This document shows positions 11,291 to 21,552 of a DNA stretch of 64,000 nt, piece after piece. Numbering within the stretch: the first letter of the stretch is position 1; every line of letters begins with the position of its first letter. The stretch covers positions 4,007,977-4,071,976 of the forward strand of contig NC_085137.1 of NCBI RefSeq assembly GCF_035046485.1. The letters run 5' to 3'. This DNA comes from Aedes albopictus. Taxonomy: Eukaryota; Arthropoda; Insecta; Diptera; Culicidae. Position numbers and translations under genes: made by a program. The notes beneath the pieces were generated by a model. It had not been told where the DNA came from. It saw nothing but the letters and a program-made list of their open reading frames with translations, and made no database searches.

Positions 11291-11570
11291 GGGCCCATAT
11301 AGCCGAGGCGGTAAACGCACGGGTATTCAGCATGACCATGCTGAGGGTGACGGGTTCGATTCCCGGTCGGTCCAGGATCTTCTCGTAAAGGAAATTTCCT
11401 TGACTTCCTTGGGCATAGAGTATCTTCGTGCCTGCCACACGATATACACATGCAAAATGGTCATTGGCAGAGGAAGCTCTCAGTTAATAACTGTGGAAGT
11501 GCTCATAGAACACTAAGCTGAGAAGCAGGCTTTGTCCCAGTGAGGACGTTACGCCAAGAAGAAGAAGAAG
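11291..11570 (+). mobile_element. Feilai-type SINE in the 122-bp satellite
   Basis: Same family and near-identical to 7381-7658: A-box-like CCGAGGCGGTAAACGC, B box GGTTCGATTCC, tail GAAGAAGAAGAAG. It has exact 15-bp duplications ACTCTCAATCATTTA (11276-11290 and 11571-11585), showing a recent LINE-driven insertion. Confidence 0.95.
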
Positions 11571-12530
11571 ACTCTCAATCATTTATGTGAGTCAAAAGCA
11601 TCTCGGAAAATATTTGAATAATTCCTGAAAATTCTTAAGGATTCTCAGAAATTCCCAGTCATCTGAGATGTATCCTACGAATTTAAGAAAATATTCTCAA
11701 TCATTTATGTGAGTCAAAAGCATCTCGGAAAATATTTGAATAATTCCTGAAAACTCCTAAGGATTCTCAGAAATTCCCAGTCATCTGAGATGTATCCTAC
11801 GAATTTAAGAAAATATTCTCAATTATTTATGTTAGTCAATAGCATCCCGGAAAATATTTGAATAATTCCTGAAAATTCCTAAGGATTCTTAGAAATTCCC
11901 AGTCATCTGGGATGTATTCTACGAATTTAAGAAAATATTTAAATAATTTCTGAAAATCCCTAAGAATTCTCAGAAATTCCTTGCCATGTGGGATGTATTC
12001 TACGAATTAAAGAAAATATTCTCAATCATTTATGTGAGTCAAAAGTATCTCGGAAAATATTTCAATAATTCCTGAAAATTCCTAAGGATTCTCAGAAATT
12101 CCCAGTCATCTGGGATATATTCTACGAATTTAAGAAAATATTCTCAATCATATGTGATTCGAAAGCATCCCGGAAAATATTGAAATAATTCCTGAAAATT
12201 TCTAAGGATTCTCAGAAATTCCTAGTCATCTGGGATGTATCCTACGAATTTAAGAAAATATTCTCTATCATTTATGTTGATCAAAAGCATCCCGGAAAAT
12301 ATTTGAATAATTCCTGGAAATCCCAAAGGATTCTCAGAAAATCCCAGTCATATGGGATGTATTCTACGAATTTAAGAAAATATTCTCAATCATTTATGTG
12401 AGTCAAAAGCATCCCGGAAAATATTGAAATAATTCCTGAAAATTCCTATGGATTCTCAGAAATTCATTCTCAATTATTTATGTGAGTCAAAAACATCCCG
12501 GAAAAATATTTGAATAATTCCTGAAAATCT

Positions 12531-12755
12531 CTAACCTCTCTAAGGTGAGATGCGGACTCTGTCTCAATTGGATTGTAACATCAGAAAGAAAAAGTTTTTC
12601 AAAATCAGTATTGTGATTCATACTCGGACCAAAAATCTTCTTAATAGTAATATCTATAGATAGTAGAGTAAGTTTACTCTACTATCTATAGTAATATCCT
12701 GACCTTAAAATGTTTTAAGTTTAAACATTTTTGAATCTCATTCAAAACTAATAGG
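12531..12755. other. Short unique stretch with a 36-bp palindrome
   Basis: TATAGATAGTAGAGTAA and its reverse complement flank a 2-bp centre near 12655-12690. Otherwise nothing was recognised. Confidence 0.5.
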
Positions 12756-12759
12756 GTCT

Positions 12760-12960
12760 CCAATAAGTCTAGCGTATGACAATATTTATAGACCGCCTAT
12801 CCGGAAACCGTGGGTTCGATTCCCGCTTCGGTTGGGAAATTTGATCAACTTCTTGGGCAGTGTAATATTGTGCTTACGTCACAATATACACAAAGAGCAT
12901 GGTTAAAAAGAGGGAGGCCAAGTTCCAGTGGGAACGTATAACAAGAAGGTAGAATAAGTA
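12760..12960 (+). mobile_element. Degenerate Feilai-type SINE
   Basis: B box GGTTCGATTCCCGC, the TTCTTGGGCAGTGTAATATTG block and AGGCCAAGTTCCAGTGGGAACG near the 3' end match the body of the SINE at 55219. The head is eroded and there is no clear duplication. Confidence 0.75.
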
Positions 12961-13890
12961 GTCAAAACTGATTAGGATAATATAGACAATCTATATCAGC
13001 ATGAATCATCGTATCGGGTCTACCTACTAAACGGCTTGCACATCGGCAACGGTAAGTCCCGCTCATCCGGAGGATCATTCACCGGAGGCTGTTGGTGTTG
13101 TTCCTAAAAGGGCTGCTTCCGCTGGTGATGGCCTACCAACCATTTTTTGTTTCGCTCTGTTTGCGACCGCCGTATTCGGAGGAGTTACCCACGAGCCCAT
13201 CGGCAATAGATCCATTCCGTGACAATTCACACTGGAACCATCAGTCGTCAGCGAACCTATCATGAAACTGCTACACATCAGCGCCAGCAGCCACACCAAA
13301 CGAACCGCAAAGAATGGTGGTCGATCGGCTGCAACCCAACCGGGACGTCACGTTGTATGATAGCCGGTGGGCGGCGGCCAGCCAGCGTAAAACCCCGGCT
13401 GCTGACGCGGTGGAACTTCATCGTCTTTCGGGCGTGGTTCCATTCCGATGAGGTAATTTGTGCTGCCAAGAATACGAACGACTATGTAGCTCCAGATTTG
13501 AACGATCCTGCAGCGAGATTGTGGGGAAGAATTGTAATGATCGGAAGTTGTATTATAAAATATACCAACCTGTAGTAAAAACAGCTGATAACTGTCTGTT
13601 GAACTCGGTATTTCCAGAACGTTCCAGAGTATTTCCGGATTTGTTTCGGAGCGCTCCGTGGGCATCAGCAGGCTGGCAAAACAAGACCGAAGACGACGGG
13701 GATAATGTTTGCTGCTGCAATGTTTTCGTTTTTCCTCGAGCTGCTCCCGGATTTGGTGAGTCCCGTTCATCCGGAGGATCGTTGGTTGGTTGGAGGCACT
13801 GCAATCAACCGGGATTTCTTCTTTTTCTTCTATTTTTCACCCGTTAATCCGCGGAGGCACTTTAATTATTGCACTTATTATAATTTATTA
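12961..13890. other. GC-rich stretch of unknown origin with an internal direct repeat
   Basis: It is markedly more GC-rich than its surroundings. GTCCCGCTCATCCGGAGGAT (13056-13075) recurs as GTCCCGTTCATCCGGAGGAT (13760-13779). There are open frames on both strands, none with a recognised domain. It may be the core of a decayed element or a captured gene fragment. Confidence 0.4.
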
Positions 13891-14186
13891 TAATTAATAA
13901 TTAATTACGCACTATGCGCGTGGCCCAAGCAAACAAAATTTTATTTTGTTTTCATTCTAGGCAGCAGCCGACGGGACGACCACGACGAACAAAAAGGAAC
14001 AATGAAAATCGAACTGTCAAATCCTAGTTCGAATTTTGAACGAGTGAGAGATCAGATGAAATTCTCTTTCTCTCACACGCCGCAAAGGCAAATGTCAAAA
14101 TGATCGAAGCTTGACGGTTTGACTTTTCGTCGATATATTCGGCACTGGGCGTTTGCGTGTGCGTGACAGTAGTTTGACACATTAAA
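13891..14186. other. Non-coding stretch with TGTCAAA and pyrimidine-rich words
   Basis: AT-rich then mixed sequence; a splice-acceptor-like TTTTCATTCTAG occurs at about 13950 but no exon could be assigned. No RNA gene was seen. Confidence 0.3.
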
Positions 14187-14796
14187 TCTAGATTGAGTTT
14201 AAATAAGGGCGAAAGTAACATGAGAGAGTTCTCTTCATCGACTCTCTCTTCTGCAAATTAAAGTGACAAGATGCAAATTCAATCGAACTTTTTTACACTT
14301 AGACGCTAGATTGCATCGCAACCTAGCGATTTATGACCAAAAAGTGCAACCATACTTGCATCTTGTCACTTTAAATTGGCTTTTTTAACGGTGTTGATAT
14401 AATTCTATATTCTGAATCTGCATGCAAAACTGAGCCGAAATCCAAATTTTCATGAAGTTTGGTGCCCGGGAACCTATTTAAAAATCAATTTGAAGTTTGT
14501 ATGGGAGCGATTTGTCGAATAACCCCTCGTCGCATTTTGTACTGGGTGGAGCTGTCAAACTGTTACTCGGCTGTCAAAAGGTGATTTCAAAAAATCTCTT
14601 TAAAATTGATTTTAGGTATCAAAATAAAGTTCTAAAAATCTGAAAAAAATCATAGTGGCTCAGAAAAAGGTGCTCTTTCGTATAAAACAAAAAAATCGAT
14701 ACATTTTTCTCAATTTAAAAACCCAATTGAAGAAGAGAGAGTCGATGAAGAGAACTCTCTCATGTTACTTTCGCCCTTATTTAAACTCAATCTAGA
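14187..14796. mobile_element. TIR element of about 610 bp with nested inverted repeat
   Basis: Inverted ends of about 65 bp: TCTAGATTGAGTTTAAATAA at the left and its mirror at 14775-14796. Both arms include GAGAGAGTTCTCTTCATCGA or its complement. A second mirror of the outer 25 bp occurs at 14938-14960. Inside, TTAAAGTGACAAGATGCAA and its complement (14264-14372) form a further hairpin. Confidence 0.75.
14395..14730. repeat. Dispersed repeat, copy 1 (also 41985-42330 inverted and 58585-58725)
   Basis: Shared words include AAAACTGAGCCGAAATCCAA, CTATTTAAAAATCAATTTGA, GTTTGTATGGGAG and CATTTTGTACTGGGTGGAGC. It lies inside the TIR element here and inside another element at 42 kb. Confidence 0.7.
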
Positions 14797-14964
14797 AATA
14801 GTAGTTTAAAGTAACTGACGTCGTTTGTTATTCTGAAAGAAACAGCTGACAGTAGAAACAACAAATTTTCCGGTTTGTATCAATCCTAAATAATGATGTA
14901 AAAACAACAAATGTTCGATTTAAAACTACTTGTTTCGCCGTTATTTAAACTCAATCTAGATTCT

Positions 14965-15293
14965 ATTGGATTGTGAATCAACAAACGTGTTTGTTGTTTC
15001 AAACTGCTCTGTTTCCTCTCCGTGATACCTCGCATTTAGAATTACGTCCTGAATTACGTAATAAATGGAAGCTGCCTTCACGAGCATATAACAATTTCGC
15101 AACTGCAACCACCGACGAACCGACGTGACAGTGGTGTTTCAAAAGTGCCCCCACACCCCCACCCCCCTAAATTTAACGGTCGACCAGCAAAGCGAGCGAA
15201 CGCTTCTGTCAAATCAGCTCAGGCGCGAACCTTTTCCTATATGAATACACGGGGGTTTGGAGTCAAGCTATCGAAACAACGCGAACCGTTATA
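14965..15293. other. Intervening sequence without a recognised feature
   Basis: About 330 bp; contains a CA-rich run (15146-15172). No gene was supported. Confidence 0.35.
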
Positions 15294-17074
15294 CACGCTA
15301 AGGTCAGGTTACCCAAATATGGGTAAATTTTACCCATAATCGTCGAAAAGTGCACATTCGCATTTTATGGGTAAAGGCACTTTACCCATATTTAGGTATG
15401 ATGCGTCTACGAATAATATGGGTAATATTTACCCATATATGAGTTATTGAATTTTGATCAAATTTTACGCATATTTGGGTTAAAAAACGCTATTTCACAA
15501 AAAATATAGGGAGAATATTCAATAACATGAAAATAACGCGATTTATCTTTTATTTATTTATTCACATATCTAATTTCGTGGTAAGCCGCGTTCACTTCTT
15601 ATTTCCGTATTCTTCTCTGGTTTCAATACCGGTAGGGATTTTTCGCCGGACCGGGCTACATATTCCAACAAGACGGGGACGCCAAAAGTTGATCGGTCGG
15701 ATCGATTAATCTCAGCCCGTCCAGAGGGACCGATTTGAACCTTCTTCAATTCGATAGATGTTCACCGGAAAGTTGCCGACAGCTGAAAAAGTAGAAGAAA
15801 AAGAACGGTATAGCTGGACTTCTCTCTTTTCTGGAGGTGTGCTGAATACACACTTTCTTGACCTAGTGGCTATCGTTGAGGGTTTTGATGCAGAAGCTTA
15901 TTCTGCCGGACCCGACGTTTCCAGTGTGGTTCTCGCTGGGGGTAGTCGGTGATGTTTCTGTTCCGGAAGGGGGTTTCCGCCGGACCGGGCGATTCCAAAA
16001 TGGCGGGGACACCGATAATTGTTCCGCTGGACCCAATAATTCCAAGGACAAATCGTAGGTGGGAATGTTGTTCCGCCAGACCGTTCCCAGCGTGTCAGGA
16101 AGAACCGATTTGGATCTCGTTCAATTCAGCTGGAGTTCGCCGGGGACGTTCCTATTCCGGAAGGGGGTTTCTGCCGAACTGGGCTATTCCAACAAGACGG
16201 GGACGCCAAAAGTTGTTCCGCCGGATCGGTTAATCTCAGCCCGTTCAGAAGGACCGATTTGGATCTATTTCAATTCGACAGGCGTTCATCGGAAAGTTGC
16301 TGACAACTGAAAAAGTGGAAGAAAAATAACGATTTAGCTGGAATTCTCCTTTTTCTGTAGGTGTGCTGAATACTCACTTCCTTGGCCAAGATAGCAGGCT
16401 ATCGTTAAGGGTTTTAATCCGGGAACCTTTCCGGGAGCTTATTCTGCCAGACCCGACGTTTCCAGTGTGGTTCCCGCTGGGGTAGATGGTGACGTTTCTG
16501 TTCTGAAGGGGTTTTCTGCCGGACCGGGCAATTCAACAAGAAGGGGACACCGATAGTTGTCTCGCCGGACCTAATAGCTCCGAGACAAATCGTAGACGAG
16601 AATGTTGACCATTCTGAGTGCGTTCAGAAGGGCCGATTTGGACCTCTTTCACTTTGGCTGGTGTTCATTGGAAAGTTGGCGACGCTTCCAAGCTGGAAGA
16701 AAAATAGAATGACCTCGAGGATTCTCCTTTCTCTGGATAAGTAAGCAACTCACCTTCTTGGCCTGTACAACAGGCAGGCTCGCAGGCTATCGATTGAACC
16801 ACGATTGAGGAATAAAACTTCAACTTTGAGTGTTCAAAACTTCCTCCGTAAAAAACACAGCACTTGCGAGTTTGTCGCTCAATCATGTTTATTTTTTCAT
16901 CCATATATGGGTAAATATAATTTACCAATATATGGGTAAAGTTACTTTGATCACAATATGAGTAAACATTACCTATATTTATCGGTATAATTTACCCATA
17001 AAATAGGTTTTCCATGCAAAACTCAAATATGGGTAAATTAACTACGCATTTATGGGTAAACTGAGCTTAGCGTG
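15294..17074. mobile_element. 1.78-kb TA-flanked element: TATGGGTAAA subterminal repeats, GC-rich tandem core
   Basis: Ends CACGCTAAGGTCAGGTTACC and its mirror GTTTACCC...GAGCTTAGCGTG, flanked by TA on each side. Many copies of TATGGGTAAA in both orientations fill the outer 200 bp at each end. The core (15640-16660) is GC-rich with tandem-like recurrences of GGACCGGGC, AAGACGGGGACGCCAAAAG and GACCGATTTGGATCT. No transposase was seen. It ends about 230 bp before the RpL9 transcription start. Confidence 0.72.
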
Positions 17075-17076
17075 TA

Positions 17077-17301
17077 GAGGAGGCGGTAGTGTTCGGCTAT
17101 TTTTCATCATGGCGTCGGGGACAACAAATTAGAATTTATTTGTTAGCTGTCACGTCGGTTCGTCGGTGCTGCAACTGCCATTTCAAACCGCTGCGTAAAT
17201 TTGAGCAACAGCCTCATTCCTATCCCCGCGCAGCGGAAACAGAAGCGCCGCGTCGAATCGCACCGCACGATGACATTTCGGTGGACTGCGATTTGACAGG
17301 T
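17077..17301 (+). promoter_or_regulatory. RpL9 promoter region
   Basis: The gene-proximal unique sequence between the transposon end and the pyrimidine tract. No TATA box is evident, as is usual for ribosomal protein promoters. A specific element could not be assigned. Confidence 0.5.
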
Positions 17302-17327
17302 TCTTTTCCGGTTTGATTCTCAAGCGT
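17302..17327 (+). promoter_or_regulatory. RpL9: RpL9 non-coding exon 1 with 5' TOP-like tract
   Basis: The pyrimidine tract TTCTTTTCC at 17301-17309 resembles a 5' terminal oligopyrimidine start, which couples translation of ribosomal protein mRNAs to TOR signalling in the known family. The exon ends at CAAGCGT before GTAAGT. The start is inferred from the tract. Confidence 0.6.
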
Positions 17328-17703
17328 GTAAGTCGTACTTTTCGCGAATAAAGTGCTTTATTTATGTAAAATCGAGTTTTTGCCTGTGAATTTTCAATCG
17401 AAACGAGTGAAAACATTCTTGTGCCTTCGCCGGTAATTGGGTTTGTGGTGAAAATGTTTCGAATAGTTGAAATAATTCGTGAAAACCGAACGTCAACAAC
17501 AGTCAGCCAGCGATCGGTTGTGTAGAAGATTGCCCCGTCAAACAATCCGATTGACGTTCGCGGTTCGGCATCTTTGGTTATGTTGTGGTGAAAGAATTCC
17601 GAACATTTTTTGTGCCCAGATTACCGGCGGAAGTGCAGACTCGTTTACGGTTGAGCGAATCGAGCGGTTGTGTTGAGTGACGGTTTTGTGTTTTTGTTTC
17701 CAG
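17328..17703 (+). other. RpL9: RpL9 5'UTR intron
   Basis: Donor GTAAGT at 17328, acceptor TTTTTGTTTCCAG ending at 17703, 11 bases before the ATG. First introns placed just upstream of the start codon are common in insect ribosomal protein genes. Confidence 0.8.
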
Positions 17704-17714
17704 ATTAGACCACA

Positions 17715-18354
17715 ATGAGAACGATCAACTCAAATCAGACGGTCACCATCCCGAAGGGCGTTTCGGCCAAGGTCCATGCCCGTGTTGTGACGGTGTACGG
17801 ACCCCGCGGAAAGCTGTCCAAGAGCTTCCGCCACTTGGCCATGGATATCTACAAGGTGTCCAAGAAGAAGCTGATGGTCGAGAAGTGGTTCGGAGCCAAG
17901 AAGGAAATCGCCGCCGTTCGCACTGTCTGCTCGCACATCGAAAACATGATCAAGGGTAAGTTGGTTGGATTGGTTAATTACATGCAGGGCAGGTATAAAC
18001 ATTACGGATCATTTTCTTTCAGGTGTCACCAAGGGATTCCAATACAAGATGCGCGCCGTACATGCTCATTTCCCCATCAACTGTGTTATCAGTGAGAACA
18101 ACAGCCTGGTGGAAATCCGTAATTTCCTCGGCGAGAAGCACATCCGTCGCGTCCGGATGCAGCCGGGAGTCACCGTTGTGAACTCGGCCAAGCAAAAGGA
18201 CGAACTAATCCTGGAGGGTAACGACATCGAAGCCGTTTCCCTGTCCGCCGCGCTGATCCAGCAGTCGACCACCGTCCGAAACAAGGATATCCGTAAGTTC
18301 TTGGACGGTCTGTACGTGTCGGAGAAGACCACTGTGGTGCAGGATGAGGAATAA
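17715..18354 (+). CDS. RpL9: 60S ribosomal protein L9 (uL6), complete, two coding exons
   Basis: Structural protein of the large ribosomal subunit near the factor-binding region. The coding sequence is 17715-17955 joined to 18023-18354: 190 residues, the usual insect length. The intron (17956-18022) has GTAAGT and TTTCTTTCAG and splits the Gly codon of MIKG|VTKGFQ. Diagnostic blocks are MRTINSNQ at the N-terminus, [106 protein letters not shown] and an acidic end. Two uL6 folds are covered in full, with no frameshift or stop. A 5'UTR intron and a TOP-like tract upstream support an expressed gene rather than a processed copy. The start has A at -3. No AATAAA lies within 100 bp of the stop; AATAAT at about 18369 or AATAAG at 18389 may serve. 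Confidence 0.97.
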
Positions 18355-18800
18355 GGAGTTGCGCGCGTAAATAATGTTTTTCTTGTAATAAGGATATGAG
18401 GAGGAGCACAGTGGAAGAAAATGAAGGTTCGAAAGATGAAAACAGTGAGTCCTTATTGCAGAGAAAAGAAATCATTTGCGCACAACCAAGCGTTCAGGTT
18501 GTTCCACTGATTGAGTGAAACGGTGAATAGATTCGTCGATAGTCCAAAGGACTGCAGGATAGTTATTTCGACTAATGGACACATCGAAATCGAATATCCT
18601 TTCGAATATTCGTATGAGCTTTTCCGGAAATAATCTTCCTTTATTTCTAGTGGACGATTGTGCTACATACTTACCTACGAGCGGTAATTCCGCAAATAAT
18701 CCCGAAAGGTATACGTACATTGAGTTCTCCAAATTTTATCTCACGAAACCTATTGCAAGCCTATCCATATACGGGAAAACAAAACGTCACTGATTCTTCA
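18355..18800 (+). other. RpL9 3'UTR and downstream flank
   Basis: No further gene was recognised. Short open frames here lack any domain. Confidence 0.4.
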
Positions 18801-18802
18801 TT

Positions 18803-19141
18803 AGGGCCTAACTTACATGTTTGATTTCTCTTCATCGATGCTCTTTTTTTTTATTGAAATGCGAATGAGATGACTACATCTATGCTATAGATACAAAAAG
18901 AATAATAGGGGGATTCACTTAACAGCGTAAACTGATTAAACTTCGCGATCACCAAGGCAATCTTTGATTATTTCATTCGCAAAATCATAAAACATATCAA
19001 ATAAGCAGAAAATCATGGCTTACGCAGCAATTCAATCTGTTTAGTGAGTACCCCTAATGATTTTGTTTGTTTTGATCAAGTTATTAGCGGAAGAGAGAGT
19101 CGACGAAGAGAAATCGATCAAGGCAGTCAAGCCCTTATGAA
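18803..19141. mobile_element. TIR element with TCTTCATCGA arms, copy 1 (interrupted)
   Basis: Left end TAGGGCCTAACTTACATG with TTTCTCTTCATCGATGCTCT; right end AGAGAGTCGACGAAGAGAAA then AGTCAAGCCCTTATGAA. A second copy lies at 37610-37830. Between AAGAATAAT and TGATTTTGTTTG it is interrupted by the element at 18908-19054. Confidence 0.65.
18908..19054. mobile_element. 147-bp MITE, TA-flanked, nested
   Basis: Starts GGGGATTCACTTAACAG and ends CTGTTTAGTGAGTACCCC, flanked by TA (18906-18907 and 19055-19056). The uninterrupted sequence is seen in the copy at 37.7 kb (AATAATGATTTTGTTTG). Confidence 0.75.
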
Positions 19142-19788
19142 AAATCATTGTCTTTTAAAGATGTTTACAAAGTTCTTACAGTTTTTTTATGCACGGGGAA
19201 TTTGAACACAAATCACTACCACAGAGGCATTTGGATTGGTCAATTTATTATTGTTTCACTTGAAGCGATCCACTACAAAAAGCTGGATTTCTTACACGGA
19301 GAAACAAAAGTACATACATACAAGTGAGTTCTTTCCACCCAACTTCGGGGTTACGTGAGTCGAGCAAATTTTGAGTTGATGGTACAGTCGATGGGAGCGG
19401 GACATTTGGCATAAAGTCACTTGTCATAATGGGCATTTGGCATATTCGAAATGCACTCTTCTTTTTTATTATGTTTATTATTACTATATATTTAAGACAC
19501 TTTACCACTTAAGTGGCATTCGTGTCTGAATTAACAGCCATCTTAAAGTTTACTAAACATAGTAACATTAATAACAAAATCTTCTTTTTTATGTCAAGTG
19601 TCTAGTCTTTATAAATTCGACAAAACATGAGTTTTTATGAAAAAGATCATTTCGTTTTTCGATATAACGGATAATGCTGCTATAAAACGTTTATTAGAGT
19701 AATTTTCTTGTTTATCTGAGAAATATTACTCAAAATATTGAAACTTTTGCTGTGCCGAAGCAACTTTTAGTTGTATTGTAAGCAAAAT
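19142..19788. other. AT-rich stretch, fragment of the GGCATAA family only
   Basis: GGGACATTTGGCATAAAGT and GGGCATTTGGCATATTCG (19397-19445) recall the repeats at 24427. Nothing else was recognised. Confidence 0.4.
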
Positions 19789-20215
19789 GTACACTCCCGA
19801 TCAAAAGTTTGGGGTCACCCTTTCAAAAACATGTAATTTTTTAGGCCCATATCTCCGCCAATTTGCGTCCGATTTTAAAACCCTACTGCCGCGAATCGCA
19901 TATCAGTCCCATCTTTGCTGGATTTCCTATGCAAATGGGACAGATATGCGATTCACGGCAGCCTAGGTCTCATTCAAAAGATAATAAATCAAATAAAATT
20001 AAAACATAATTTGAATGTAACTTTTTCAAAAATGTTTGTATGTAAACTTAAGCTAAAGTTGCCTAATTTTCAAAAAAAATAATATAAACATACGGCAGTG
20101 TCGCTGGAAATTGGGTCGACCAAATTTTAAGATAAGAACGGCCATATAACCTATTTTCTATTAGCTTTCAACTGCTTTTAATTAAGCTAAACAATCTAGA
20201 AAAAAGTTAAAGTAT
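19789..20215. mobile_element. Fragment with Tc1-type end (AAAAGTTTGGGGTCACC)
   Basis: CACTCCCGATCAAAAGTTTG with GGGTCACC at 19793-19820 resembles the outer end of Tc1/mariner elements. The opposite end was not located. Confidence 0.45.
19884..19965. mobile_element. Miniature hairpin element TACTGCCG family, copy 1
   Basis: ACTGCCGCGAATCGCATATC and GATATGCGATTCACGGCAG bracket CAGTCCCAT...ATGGGACAG. About 83 bp in all. Copies lie at 23153-23238 and 35826-35909. Confidence 0.85.
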
Positions 20216-20217
20216 AT

Positions 20218-20670
20218 AAACTCTTGATGTCGTCGACCAAAAGATTGGGGTTACTATTGTAAAATATGAAAAAGTGATTTGTTGATATCTTTGTCATCTT
20301 TCATTCAATTTTAATTCCTGGCTTATTTGAAACATAATGAATGGTACTTATTGCATAGACATTGAACCACACATATTTGTTAAAATTGACATACTAAAAC
20401 TTAATGTAAAAATGCCTCATTTTTTTGAATGTGATGAAATGTGTTAACTTTACAAAACATTATATATATAAAAAAACGTTGAATACGTTAAATTAAAAAT
20501 ATCACACGTAAATTTAAATTAAAGATATCACACGCAAATTTAGTTAATTATCTATAAAATGAGCCAACAAGAAATAAAATTGAACTATAGATAACAAAGA
20601 TATCATCAAATCACTTTTCCATGTTTTACGATAGTGACCCCAAACTTTTGGTCGATGACGTCCAGAGTTC
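20218..20670. mobile_element. Inverted-repeat element of about 450 bp with GACCAAAAGnTTGGGG arms
   Basis: AACTCTTGATGTCGTCGACC at the left mirrors GGTCGATGACGTCCAGAGTT at the right. The arms continue through AAGTGATTTG and GATATCTTTGT. No coding content. Confidence 0.75.
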
Positions 20671-21550
20671 ATTTACTTAATAACTTTTTTTCCTAGATTT
20701 CGGCCACATTTTCAAATGTGGAAATCCTGGTCTGCCAAAACGTGCGAAAGTTATCAAATGGGCATGTCAAACATAAGCTTTTTTTAAAGTAAAATTTTAA
20801 AAAACTCAATAAAAATGAGAGATAGATATATACTTTCTTCGAGAAAGTTACGCGTTTTAATAAGGCAAAACATTTGCTAGAACATTTGGAAATTGTGAAA
20901 AATGCATAGAAAAAGTTATAAGCAAAAAAAAACTGATTTTTAGGGGTACCTCATCTAAAACGCCTCAAATGTACATACAAATCAAAAGATAGAAATTTTG
21001 TATGTTCGGCAAAGTTATTTCTAGTAAAATTGTCTTCAACTTCTCTGAACAAACATATTTTTTAGTTTATAAATAAAAAAGATAAAAATCGTTTCTCACT
21101 TTTAGGGCGATTGATCACAAAACTGACGTTTCCATAAATTAGGGCTTATTTTATAGAAAAACTTTGCCGAAGACACCAAAGATCAAAAGTCATGTTTTCA
21201 TGGCCAAAACAATTTCGATCACGTTTTTGGGCCATCCACAACAGTGTGCGGTGGGGCTGCCACCTTAGGTTTAGCTTCCGGTGGAGGAGCATTTCATACT
21301 CAGCCGCTGGATGCCAGAACAGACGCTGTTTGAGCCGCACCTCCTTGGTGAACAGACGCTCGAGACGTACTTCCTCAATCTAGCTGAAGTCAGAAGGACA
21401 ACAGTGCCCAGGCTGCGCTACCAGCTAATCACACAACTCTTAGCTGGCGGTCTTTGTCATCGTTTGACCCGTGGAAGCATGAGGTAGGAACTTGTGAGGA
21501 CCAGAGCTATGTTGGACGCTCTCCTTTTCGACTCACTGTTTTGCAGCCGT
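20671..21550. other. AT-rich region with a short GC-rich relic
   Basis: 20671-21190 is AT-rich with no feature. 21230-21480 is GC-rich (GGTGGGGCTGCCACC, GGACAACAGTGCCCAGGCTG) and resembles a decayed coding fragment, but no family could be named. Confidence 0.35.
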
Positions 21551-21552
21551 TA

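Larger units (their letters stand above)
8477..12530. repeat. 122-bp satellite array, main block with higher-order structure
   Basis: Successive AAGG markers fall at 8533, 8655, 8777 and 8899, so the period is 122 bp. Some monomers carry a 4-bp deletion giving CATATGTGATTC. The set of variants at about 9280-9660 recurs in the same order at 10630-11010; subtracting the 257 bp of the MITE gives a higher-order period near 1.09 kb, about nine monomers. Insertions at 10059 and 11291 interrupt it. Confidence 0.92.

Noticed and set aside
8477..12530. CRISPR-like regularly spaced repeats
   Set aside because: Monomers are directly adjacent with no variable spacers; eukaryotic satellite.
17956..18095. 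RpL9 read-through frame ending at 18095
   Set aside because: It reads through the 67-bp intron; splicing restores the full 190-residue protein.
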